64,000 bases of DNA from Turnera subulata. Its lineage: Eukaryota > Streptophyta > Magnoliopsida > Malpighiales > Passifloraceae. A program made the translations under genes and the position numbers. The notes below the pieces were generated by a model, which was not told the origin of the DNA, did not search any database, and saw only the letters and a list, made by a program, of their open reading frames with translations. Location of the stretch: contig JAKUCV010007832.1 in the NCBI GenBank assembly GCA_028386065.3, positions 3,811-67,810 on the forward strand, read 5' to 3'. Below, piece after piece: positions 1-9,726 of this stretch (positions are counted from its first letter, which is position 1; each line of letters begins with the position of its first letter).

Positions 1-1021
1 GAAAATGCTTAATTTGTAGCTCTGAAAAGTCATGGAGCCGTTTGAAATCCACCCAAGAAAAAGCTTTAAACAAAACATAGTGGGTGCTAAAAGTTGTCAA
101 CAATAACGGCCATAACATCGATGTTTAAAGTCTCAACATCGATGTTTTGTCCAGTAAATTTGAATTTTTGGACTAACGGTAACTAAAACATCGATGTTCT
201 CAAACCCAACATCGATGTTATTTTGATTCTGTGTAAAAACTGACTAAAGCTTCATATGAAGAACATCGATGTTTGAAAACCAACATCGATGTTATTTTGC
301 TTCTGTGAGAAACGATTAAAACTGACCATTGAAGAACATCGATGTTATAAAATCCAACATCGATGTTTTGCTTATGTAAAGAATATTTTCAAATGCAACG
401 ATCATGAGAACATCGATGTTTAGGATGCCAACATCGATGTTATTTGCCTACTGCCAATTTTTGGAAAATTCTTTGAAGGCAGGAACATCGATGTTCAGAA
501 GGCAACATCGATGTTATTTTGGCTCGGCAAAAACAAATTAAAACTGACCATTATGGAACATCGATGTTGCAAACGGGAACATCGATGTTATGACTAATTT
601 TTAGAAGCAACGGTCACAAGAACATCGATGTTTGGGATGCCAACATCGATGTTCTGAGCCTTCTGCCTGTTTTGAAGAATTTTGCAAAGGCAAGAACATC
701 GATGTTTAAATACACAACATCGATGTTCATGGCTCGAAAAACATTTTTATGCTTGGAAGTATGTTATGTTATGCATGAGCAAAATTCATCTTATTTTGAG
801 CCAATGTCCTAAAAGAGTTGAGTGTTATACCTTGTACAATTTATGGATCTAACTCTTCATTCTTGGCTCTTCAATTCTTGTGATCATTCACTTTGATCCT
901 TTGCTTCTTGATCATATCTTCACTTGAATTCTTGATCACTTTGGTTGAGTACTTGTTTGCTTGATTTCTTTTTGCTTCATCATTGTTATGATCTTGGTTT
1001 GTCATTTATCAAAACCTGTAA
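1..1021 (+). mobile_element. Retroelement fragment bearing palindrome array, left edge
   Basis: This stretch has no credible reading frame. Its first 730 bases are a tandem array of paired palindromes and the rest is T-rich, ending near a GTTTGTCAT-like motif at about 1000-1015. Homology to the Tat1 LTR starts only at about 1030 (compare 15643 onward), so 1-1021 looks like the right end of something inserted into that LTR. The T-rich tail with GTTTGTCAT resembles Sirevirus-type copia LTR ends, but this is a weak inference because the left end lies outside the window and no target duplication can be tested. Confidence 0.4.
114..727. repeat. Paired-palindrome array 1 (AACATCGATGTT)
   Basis: Nine pairs of the perfect 12-bp palindrome AACATCGATGTT begin at 114/135, 187/208, 262/282, 335/356, 409/430, 484/504, 557/578, 621/642 and 695/716. 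The two members of each pair are always 20 or 21 bp apart, start to start. Successive pairs are 73-75 bp apart, with one interval of 64. The spacer sequences vary much more than the palindromes. Short reading frames through such arrays translate as NIDV/HRC repeats and are by-products. Confidence 0.95.
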
Positions 1022-1029
1022 TGAATGAA

Positions 1030-1705
1030 CCATGAAGACATAGGTTCTAACACGGATTGCTACGATCTTAGTGTCCTTGGAAAGCTAAGAGGAAGATGTA
1101 CAACTTCTCTGTTGAGCTCAGAAGCTGAAAAAGTCGTTTTCTCTAAAATAGTTGCCCTTGAAGTCGACGAACAGAATCTGTCCAAACACGAGGTAAGTAT
1201 TTCAATCTTTTCTTGACTTTGAATCTTTCTGATTGTGGATGAATTAATGTTGTGGTGTTGCTGATTATGATGTTATGATTGTTATGTGATGCATGTTAAG
1301 AGCTAGGTGGGCTTTGAACCCAGTCGTCGGGGTACGTAGGTGGTTTTTAGTGGTGGAAACTCAAGCCCAATCTTCTTCTTCCCCCCTTTTTTTTAGTCTC
1401 AGTTGTTATGTGTTTTGTTGTTCACACTTGCACACTTGCACAAGGCATGTAAAATCCTTCAATTGCACAAGGTTTCACCCCAACATGGTTGGGTGCCTAA
1501 CACCTTGCCATCCATGACGAATCCCCGGGTCCAGCTTCTTTGGTTCGTTATCTAGTTGCCTAAACGGAGTCATATGAAGGTTTTTCCTGAGTTTTATCCT
1601 TTAATGAAACTTGGATAGCGACTCCAAAGATGTTGGATGATGGTTATAAAGAAGGTGTAAGGAATAGGTGAATAGGCCCAAGTGATTTTGGGTCGGGTAT
1701 TCACA
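1030..1705 (+). mobile_element. Tat1 5' LTR, 3' portion
   Basis: This is the right part of the 5' LTR of a Tat-like Ty3/gypsy element on the plus strand. It ends GGGTATTCACA at 1705 and is followed directly by a tRNA-type primer site. It aligns by eye with pieces of the 3' LTR at 15643-15728, 23118-23291, 29692-29798 and 32888-33176. It is uninterrupted here, so it gives the unoccupied versions of two insertion sites: near 1124 (GAAAA) for the gypsy-like element and near 1413 (GTTTT) for the solo LTR. A short frame at 1025-1216 is not supported as a gene. The LTR's 5' part is missing from the window. Confidence 0.85.
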
Positions 1706-1707
1706 GT

Positions 1708-1726
1708 TGGCGACTCTGCTGGGGAC
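1708..1726 (+). other. Tat1 primer binding site
   Basis: TGGCGACTCTGCTGGGGAC starts three bases after the LTR end. Its complement ends in CCA, as a tRNA 3' end should. A tRNA-Arg-type site of this form is known for Ogre/Tat-lineage elements. Assignment to tRNA-Arg is from memory of that lineage, not from a tRNA comparison. Confidence 0.8.
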
Positions 1727-2915
1727 TTAGAGGGTTCAAGAAACCTTGTGCAATCATTGAATTTTTTTGAATGCCTTTTTGCATTCATGATAAATGTTGT
1801 GAAGCCCTTACCGTAAGAGGGCCAGGGGATCCATGTCCGCTACAGTGCTTTCCTTAAGCGATAGTGGCTTGTGTGAACCGGTTTCTCACTGCTTAAGCAA
1901 TGATAGGGATTAATGGGCCCCGGACCTCACGCGATATCCTTTATCACATGTGAGTAGGCCAAACTATTCCTTAGCGGCTGTCTTTTGGCCCCCAACCATC
2001 TGCATACCTTGAGCATCTCATGCATTGTGAATCAATAAGTGGTATGTGTATTTTCTGTGTGATTATTTTTGTGGATTCGTGTATGTGTAAATAGAGTGTT
2101 TTTATTTCGATAAATCAGAAAAACAAATTAAAAATATATAGCAGGACCGCCGTGCTAACTCTGCATAGGGTGCTACATCGCATAGTGTGAATTGATGAGT
2201 CTAGGAAAGGAACCCAAGGGGAGTAAGTATGCATGTCTAAGCCGATGATATTTTTCTGGTGTTGCTTCCTGGTTGATATGTTCAGTTGGTCTACTTTATT
2301 TTAGGAAATCTCCATTTGCATACATTGAACATGCGTCACATGTTTTTCAAATCAAACAAATCGAGCCGAGGTGTATCGTCCTTGTTGAAACTGAAGTTTT
2401 CTTGAAAAGGAAAAGAGATTGTTTTTAAAGAAAAGAAACATGTTTTGCGAGTATATTCCATCATGGTTTCCACCAATTGTTTTTTTTTGAAATAAAACAA
2501 GGCTTAAGTCTAGGACTCTTGATGGCCATAAATCGAATCGATTGAAAATCCTACCTTTAGGACACCATGAGTGAAAAACTAATTTTTTGAAGCCCACCAA
2601 TTGTCATGATTAAGGGGAATTTTGTTGACGGATGGCCAACGATGATTCTTGGAGTTTTGAACTTTTTTTTGCTGCTTTACCCGACGTTTGTTTTTCCGAA
2701 CACCCTATACATATCTTTTTTGAAAAAAAAAACTTGACGTCAACATCGGTATCCTAGAACAAATCGCCAGGCCTTTTCAAAACGAATTTCTCATATGGTT
2801 TCTCGATAAAGGATATGATTTAGGCCCTCTTTGCTTAAGCCTGCATGCCAACAAAAGCCTGCCCAGTAGCATTATCTCTCGATAAACCCTCTTTGAGCCT
2901 ATAACGTGATAGCCG
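1727..2915 (+). other. Tat1 5' untranslated internal region
   Basis: No gene is visible. The region after the primer site includes a block (about 1800-2060) that recurs in reverse complement in Tat3 next to its primer site (about 56510-56760), so it is a conserved leader of this family. Short frames on either strand (for example 2352-2600 minus) have no recognisable domain. The copia element at 2916 interrupts it. Confidence 0.65.
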
Positions 2916-4463
2916 TGTTAGTGTAATATGCCCAAAAGCCAATCAATGGATGATTGTTTGTAGTCATGTATACACATCAAGGTTATTCCAATAAATATCG
3001 TTTATGAGATAAACGCTTGCACATATTTATAACCCTAGAATATTTCATATTCTTAAATGTCCCTAGTCGATTATAATTATGGATGGGTTGTAATAATAAA
3101 TTAAGACTAGCGTATGTTGAGAATTTATATGTGATATGAATTCTACATACGGGTACAAGTTAGAGAACTTGTGGACTGGACCGACCCACATAAGAATGCT
3201 ACATGGAACGTTATATGATTGTCATTAGTGGTTCTTATATGTATTGTCCTTAGACCTGAGATCATCAAGGTTCCCAGCATATGAGTCGTATACTTTGATA
3301 TTATTCCTAGTCATCGGTAACTGGGTGGACTTAAGGGTAATCATTGGGTATATCATAAATGTGTAGTGGGTTTTGTATGATCCAGAGGGGATTCATCCAA
3401 CCCATATAACGGGTATATTATCAGATGGTTTCTTGATAGAGTTGAACCGGAAATGCATGGCCATGCTCGGATTATGATATGGTGATATCATAGGTATCCG
3501 TTTTACACGGTTAACTCGTGGATCAAGAAACCGAGATTGAACATATGCGAGATTTAAGTTTTCCATGTCTCGGTTTAATCTTGATAATGGGACGAAGGGA
3601 CGATGACATGTTTGCGAGGCATATGAATCAGTACTGATCTTGTCTTTCGGGTAGCAATGATGTGTTGCTAGACGCCGCTCTTTGCTTATAATTGTAAATA
3701 AGTTTACAATTATTGCCGGATGTTACAAGTGCCTACAGGGTCACACACTTAGAGCCGTTGATTCGAGCTGGTGGTTGAACCATGATTAGACCGTGGTTGA
3801 ACCAGGTATTTGTGCTTGTGGTTGGACCATGGTTGGACCGTGGTTGGACCAGGATCGTTTTAGGCTGGTTTGGTTCACTAAATGTCTGACTTATTGACCC
3901 ATAATCAGTGCACGGTGATGTGTAATCCCATTAAGACAATAGTGGAGACATCATTAACTAAAAGCTAATCATGTTGGCCAAAGATGTTGGCCACTTTGTC
4001 CTTTGCTTTTGTGAGTGGGATTAGACTAAGCATAATCTGATTATGCCTTGCGTCTTCATCACTTTGAGTCTGAAAATTTTTAGAGGATAGAGCCTTGAGA
4101 GTGTCTAGAGAGTTCTTGAGAGTTTCAGACCTCACACACCTTCTTTGAGAAAGAAGAAAACACCACAAACTCTAGCTTCCGAAACCTGCTGCTAGCACAT
4201 CAGTTTGGGGGTGCTCGGGTTGGTAATCGTGTGACGATTCCAACTAGTTATCACGGTTCGTGTGGATACCGTAGAGGGGCGGGATTGATGTCCGACTCTT
4301 GCTGATTCGGATCATCAATTGAGTGAAAGACCTCAACCGAACCAAGTATGTTTTTCTATAACTCGGTTTACTCTGTTTCACATGGATCCTCCTTGAGTAC
4401 CGGGATTTCCGCTGCGCATTTAGTTGCATTTGATTGCCAAATTGCATGACCCGGTTACTTACA
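2916..4463 (+). repeat. copia1 5' LTR
   Basis: Direct terminal repeat, 1548 bp, TG...CA ends. It contains six 11-bp GGTTGGACC-type units at 3773-3805 and 3820-3852; the 3' LTR copy has seven. It is followed after one base by the primer site. The same LTR family recurs at 9727-11275, 23292-24769, 29209-29691, 41234-42742, 45428-46959 and 48934-49490. Confidence 0.95.
3773..3852 (+). repeat. 11-bp GGTTGGACC repeat cluster in copia LTR
   Basis: Two blocks of three contiguous 11-bp units (3773-3805 and 3820-3852) with consensus GGTTGGACCRT, separated by 14 bp. Degenerate forms occur in the other copia LTRs of the window (as GGTCCAACC on minus copies at about 23850, 41820 and 46050). The position in the LTR suggests a cis-acting role, which is inference only. 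Confidence 0.85.
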
Positions 4464-4464
4464 G

Positions 4465-4476
4465 TGGTAGCGGAGC
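4465..4476 (+). other. copia1 primer binding site
   Basis: TGGTAGCGGAGC begins two bases after the LTR end. It differs at two positions from TGGTATCAGAGC, the usual initiator-Met primer site of plant LTR elements. The same 12-mer is present in the gypsy-like element at 19904-19915 (minus). Confidence 0.75.
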
Positions 4477-4771
4477 CTCTTGTGAAACGCTAAACCGAAT
4501 TATGTGTTCATATGTTATATGTGATATAGTATGAACATGCTAGTATATGTGATATGCTGGAATTCATTTTGTATATGTGATATGCTAAATGTTTTTTTTA
4601 TTGTACATGTTGATGTTGTGTTTTTCGTTAAAAATGTTTTGACAACAAGCATTTGATTGGTATGAGATATCAATCAAGATGTTCATGGCAGTAAGTCGAA
4701 GAGTTCGACTAAGATAAATCGAGTGTTGGTTTGTGTATAGAACGATTGTCGTTCTAGTACAGCTAGGCCAT

Positions 4772-5462
4772 AACATCGATGTTGGTGAGACCAACATTGA
4801 TGTTAGCATGAAGTTTAGCCTTGGCCGAACCTTCATAACATCGATGTTGTGTGCCAAACATCGATGTTCTGATGAAGTTTAGCCACGGCCGAATGTTCAT
4901 AACATCGATGTTGTGTGACAAACATCGATGTTCTCATGCAAAACACTCAACAGCATCTATGTTAAGAGTTACAACATCGATGTTATTTGAGCTCGGCCAA
5001 ATTGGTTTGAAGTTCCAGAACTCTCATAACATCGATGTTCAAGATTCCAATATCGATGTTCTTGAGTTCCAGAAGTTCCAACATCGATGTTTAAGTGTTA
5101 ACATCGATGTTCTATGCACTCGACAACCTCAAACATCGATGTTTGATTGTCAACATCGATGTTTGAATGTCAACATCGATGTTCTGTGGACTCGGAAACT
5201 TCAAACATCGATGTTTAAGGGTTAAACATCGATGTTCTGGAATCCAGTCACTTCAACAGCAAAATTCGGGGCAGAAGGAGGCCGAATTGGTGTCTGGCCT
5301 GAACAGAAAAGTTGTAGAACTACTTCTTAACTTTCCAAGGACACCAAGATTGCACTAAACCGAGCTCTACAGCTCTGGATATGGCCGAAATACCGAGTGC
5401 TGCCAAGTAGTTGGGAGAATCAGATTCTCAAAACATCGATGTTCAAGTTAGACATCGATGTT
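4772..5462. repeat. Paired-palindrome array 2 in copia1 leader
   Basis: Copies of AACATCGATGTT and one-base variants lie between the primer site and gag. Pair starts include 4772/4793, 4837/4857, 4901/4921, 4952/4973 (first member degenerate), 5028/5049, 5080/5100, a triplet 5132/5152/5172, 5204/5225 and 5432/5451. Within-pair distance stays at 19-21 bp while the distance between pairs varies. The frame at 4851-5225 (+) is a translation of this array, not a gene. Confidence 0.95.
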
Positions 5463-6027
5463 CACATGTATTTTTGGTTTCCAAATTTACAAACATCAAT
5501 ATACATTCATCAAGAACATGCATGTAATGTATTGGAATAGTATGTTGATGAAAATATTAAGTTCTTAGTTGCCTTCCATGATAAGCACTCATCAAGGTTA
5601 AGATCAACAATTGGTAGTTTTTGCCAAAGCAAGGTGCCAATATTTATCCTAGCAAGGTACGACTGGATAATTGTAATATCTGAACTGCTTATTGTGGGTT
5701 TGAACTTAACTAGGTCATCTTAATAGGATTAAGGACTTAGAGGCAAGGAGTTGAGCTAAGTCTATGAGACAGACAAGAACAAGTGTTGTTCACTCAACTA
5801 TCCAAGAGTTACATGAGATGTAACTGACAAGAGTTGTCTACCTAAATAGCTATGAAGTAAGCGATCAGCCAAAGCTAACTTTTCTAGTAGTGAAATGTGG
5901 ATCTTGGCCTACTTATATGATTGTCTTGATTTATATAGTAGGAGTATCATTTAATAGAATTCCTTGTTAAATGATTTTGTATGCATGACTCTTATTTGTG
6001 TAAGTAGATCATTGTTGTAGAATTTCC

Positions 6028-6830
6028 ATGGCACAAAACACTATCACAATATCACTGCGATCGGTCCTTTAGAAGGAAAAGCTGAATGGGAATAACTTCC
6101 TAAAATGGTATCGTAATTTGAGGATAGTCCTCAATCAAGAAAAATAAATTGTATGTCCTCGAAGGGCCTGTTCCAAATGAACCGGCGCCTAGTGCTTCTA
6201 GGGCAAGAAGGGATGCTTACAAGAAGCATCTTGATGATGCATTGGATGCATCATGCCTTATGCTTATAACCATGGACTTTGAGCTTCAGAAGCAACATGA
6301 GTAATTGGGGGCGTTCGATGTGATCAAACACCTGAGAGGTAAGAGACCTTTAAGGCATTGTTCCAATGCAAGATGGCTGAGTCATCACCGGTGAGACCTC
6401 ATGTGCTCAAAATGATTGGATACATTGAGAGCCTTGAGGGTCTTGGTTTTCCTGTGCAGAAGGAGTTGGCTATTGATCTACTCCTGCAATCGTTGCCGGA
6501 TAGTTACAGCCAATTTGTCATAAGCTTCAATATGAATCATCTTGACAAATCCTTGTCTGAGTTGCTCAACATGTTAAGAACAGCTGAGCAACAGATGAAG
6601 GCAAACAAATCCAAATGCATTATGATGGTTGGAAGTAGCCAGGGAAAGGGTAAGGGCAAGGTGAAGAAATTTTCCAAAAGTTTGGTGCATCTTCTTCACA
6701 AGTGCTGAAACCCAAAGGTAGTGTTGCAAAGGAAGGTCAATGCTTCCATTGCAAGAAAGTCCGGTCATTGGAAACGTAACTGCCCTGTTTACCTTGAAGA
6801 GGTAAAGAAGCAGAAGGGAAGTAAGACTTT
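6028..6830 (+). pseudogene. copia1 gag (nucleocapsid) remnant
   Basis: The capsid/nucleocapsid region of the copia polyprotein, which packages element RNA into virus-like particles in the cytoplasm. The likely start ATG is at 6028. Recognisable parts are the LNGNNFLKWYRN-type N-terminal motif (about 6080-6120), the capsid stretch at about 6440-6600 and a CCHC zinc knuckle (C-x2-C-x4-H-x4-C) at about 6740-6785 with a basic K-rich run before it. An in-frame stop follows LNGNN..LNQEK near 6146, another occurs near 6302, and an extra A in the zinc knuckle breaks the frame. The copia2 copy (27746-28418, minus) has the knuckle in one frame but with its own stop. Gag function is lost here. Confidence 0.85.
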
Positions 6831-6849
6831 CGCTTCAGGTATTTTCGTT

Positions 6850-7190
6850 ATAGAAGCTAATATCTCTATCTCAGCATCATGGGTATTAGATACCGGATGT
6901 GGTTCTCATATTTGTGTAAATGTGAAGGGACTGAGAAAGAGTAGGAGATTGGCAAAGGGTAAGATAGACCTACGTGTCGGAAATGGAGCAAGAGTTGCCA
7001 CATTAGCCGTAGGAATTTACTATCTTACCTTACCGAGTGGTTTGGTTTTAGAACTAGACAATTGGTTATTACGTACCAACCATAAGCAGGAATTTGATTT
7101 CTGTGTCTTGTCTTGACAAGAAAGGTTTTTCATTTGTAATATAGGACAATTGTTGTTCTATTTACTTCAATGATGTTTATTATGGTGGTG
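6850..7190 (+). pseudogene. copia1 aspartic protease remnant
   Basis: The retropepsin-like domain that would cleave the polyprotein. The active-site motif W-V-L-D-T-G-C-G-S-H lies at about 6881-6910, downstream of the zinc knuckle as expected for copia. The frame ends with TGA at about 7114-7116, before the integrase region. The following 90 bases continue the conserved linker in another frame. Confidence 0.85.
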
Positions 7191-7207
7191 CGTATTTAAG
7201 CAATGGT

Positions 7208-8330
7208 TTGTATGTTCTTAACCTAGAAACCACGATCTATAACGTTAATACGAAGAAGGTTAGACTGAACGATTCTAATGAAACCTATCTTAGGCATTGT
7301 CGATTGGGCCATATAAACGAGACTCGTATTTCTAAACTTCATAAAGATGGACTTCTAGACTCATTTGATTTTAAATCATTTGAGAAATATGAGTCATGTT
7401 TGTTAGGCAAGAAGACGAAGGCTCCTTTTGCTGGTAAAGGTGAAAGGGCTTCGGACTTGTTAGGTCTTATACATAGTGATGTATGCGGACCTATGTCGAC
7501 ACAAGCTAGAGGTGGATTTCAATACTTCATTACATTTACTGATGATTTCAGTAGATATGGCTATGTGTATCTAATGAAACACAAGTCAGAATCCTTTGAA
7601 AAGTTCAAAGAATTCAAGAATGAAGTACAGAATCAACTCGGCAACAGCATTAAAATGCTTCGATCAGATCAAGGAGGTGAATACTTAGGCCGAGGATTTC
7701 TTGATCATCTAAAGGAGTGTGGTATAGTACCACAGCTCACTCCACCGGGTACGCCTCAATGGAATGGTGTATCCGAAAGGAGGAATAGAACCTTGTTAGA
7801 CGTGGTTCGTTCAATGATGAGTCAAGCTGTCCTTCCTTCATCTTTTTGGGGGACATGCATTATTGAGTGCTGCATTTACACTTAACCGTGTTCTATCTAA
7901 ATCCATTGAAAAGACACCATATGAGATATGGACTGGGAGGCGTCCCAATTTGTCTTTTATGAGAATTTGGGGTTGTGAGGCTTACGTGAGACGTGAAGCA
8001 TCAGATAAACTCGGCCCTAAATCCGACAGGTGCCTCTTTGTAGGATACCCTAAGGAAACTAAAGGGTATTATTTCTACAATCCCACTAAGAACAAAGTGT
8101 TTGTTGCTCGGACTGCTATTTTTCTAGAAAGAGAATTTATTTCTAGAAGAATTAGTGGGAGGAAAAAAGAACTCGAAGAAGTTCGAGATAATGAGGCAAA
8201 GATGGAACAAGGACAGGAACCACAAGGTGTTGTGGATGAGAATCCTGTACCTATAACACATGGACCGCGTAGGTTGGATAGGACTCGATATGAGCCTGAG
8301 AGATATGGATTTCTCATGACTCATACTGGA
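7208..8330 (+). pseudogene. copia1 integrase remnant
   Basis: The integrase that would insert element cDNA into the nuclear genome. The N-terminal zinc-binding HHCC region is visible (H-C-R-L-G-H at about 7298, C-x2-C-type end near 7400). The DDE core is present: HSDVCGPM (about 7468), TDDFSRYGYVY (about 7540) and the GTPQWNGVSERRNR motif with the catalytic E (about 7750-7790). An extra G near 7850 shifts the frame, so the rest (7863 onward, including the copia-type C-terminal region) lies in another frame. The equivalent copia2 sequence has one G fewer at this place. Confidence 0.92.
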
Positions 8331-8394
8331 GGCGTGATGCTCATAGATGAGGATGAGCCCACTTCCTATCAGCTGGCCATTACGGGTCCGGACT

Positions 8395-9290
8395 CCAAGA
8401 AGTGGCTAGAAGCCATGAATTCGGAAATGGAATCCATGTATCAAAACAAGGTATGGACCTTGGTTGATCCACCTGAAGGGGTAAAATCCATAGGGTGCAA
8501 ATGGGTCTTTAAGAAGAGGACCGACATGGATGGTAATGTGACTACCTATAAAGGGCGATTGGTTGCGAAAGGTTTTAAACAAGTTCATGGTATAGACTAT
8601 GATGAAACTTTCTCACCAGTTGCCATGGTTAAATCCATCCGGATACTATTGGCTATAGCGGCATACTATGATTATGAGATATGGCAATTGAATGTCAAAA
8701 CCGCTTTCCTTAACGGAATTCTTTTACAGGATGTGTACATGACACAACCTGAAGGTTTTGTCGATCCAAAGAATGCCAATATGGTATGCAAGTTGCAGAG
8801 ATCCATTTATGGATTGAAGCAAGCTTCTAGGAGTTGGAATCTTCATTTTAATGAAGTGATCAAGGAGTTTGGTTTCATTAAGAACGAAGATGAACCATGT
8901 GTTTAGAAGAAGGTTAGTGGGAGCACTATTATTTTCTTGTTGTTGTATGTTGACGACATCTTACTCATTGGGAATGACATTCCGACACTACAGTCGGTAA
9001 AGGCTTGGTTAGGGAAGAATTTCTCAATGAAGGACTTAGGAGAAGCTGCCTAAGTGTTAGGTATAAAGATCTATAGAGATAGATCCAAAACGCTTCTCGG
9101 GCTAAGTCAAAGTACATATATTGACAAGGTGCTAAAGAGGTTTAGCATGCAAGATTCCAAGAAAGGATTCTTGCCCTTGTCCCATGGCATATCTCTCTCA
9201 AAGAAGCAATGTCCTAGTACATCTAAGAAGAGAGAGCGGATGAGTAAGATTCCTTATGCTTCTGCAAAAGTTTCTATCATGTATGCCATG
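8395..9290 (+). pseudogene. copia1 reverse transcriptase remnant
   Basis: The RNA-dependent DNA polymerase domain. The typical start W-L-E-A-M-N-S-E, the GCKWVFK motif, RLVAKGF, the ETFSPVA motif and AFLNG follow in order, and the catalytic Y-V-D-D is at 8946-8957. Two stops break it: TAG at 8904-8906 and TAA at 9051-9053. The TAA is also present at the matching place in copia2 (25443-25445, minus), whereas copia3 has a tyrosine codon there (47855-47857, minus). Confidence 0.95.
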
Positions 9291-9712
9291 CTATGTACTC
9301 GACCAGATATCGCTTATGCTTTGAGTCTCATAAGCAGGTACCAATATGATCCCGGTGAGAGTCACTGGATAGCAGTTAAGAACATCCTTAAGTACTTGAG
9401 AAGGACTAAGGATGCATTCCTGGTTTACGGAAGCGTGAATGAGCTTGTTGTAAAGTGTTACACAGTTGCTAGCTTCCAAACCGATAGGGATGATTTTAGA
9501 TCGCAGTCAGGTTATGTGTTTTTGTCTTGGAGGTGGTACTGTATGCTGGAAGAGTTCCAAGCAGGGAACAGTTGCCGACTCTACAATTGTGGCTGTGCAA
9601 AGTTCCTTTCGAGAATAATGTAACAGACCCGCTGACTAAGTCTCTCACACAGCGGAAGCATGATGGTCATGCTGAATTCATTGGTATTAGATACATGTAT
9701 GATTGGCTTTAG
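9291..9712 (+). pseudogene. copia1 RNase H remnant with internal deletion
   Basis: The RNase H domain that would remove the RNA strand of the hybrid. The upstream part (TRPDIAYALS, YLRRTKDAFLVYG) is readable, but the central part carrying the T-E-A-E-Y and C-D-N-N motifs is missing: sequence jumps near 9595 from the DST-like segment directly to the C-terminal ENNV-D-LTK motif. Copia3 keeps about 225 extra bases at this point (about 47091-47314). Copia2 has the same junction (about 24902-24912), so the deletion was inherited rather than acquired at this locus. Confidence 0.9.
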
Positions 9713-9715
9713 TGC

Positions 9716-9726
9716 AAGTGGGAGAT
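9716..9726 (+). other. copia1 polypurine tract
   Basis: AAGTGGGAGAT abuts the 3' LTR start TGTTAGTG at 9727, as expected for the plus-strand DNA primer. Confidence 0.85.

Noticed and set aside
114..727. CRISPR-like array of repeats and spacers
   Set aside because: The repeat is only 12 bp, perfectly palindromic and arranged in pairs; the same array occurs in plant retrotransposon leaders and no cas genes are present.
4851..5225. 124-residue frame as a repeat protein
   Set aside because: It is the translation of the AACATCGATGTT array (NIDV and HRC alternations) and is not kept in the other arrays.
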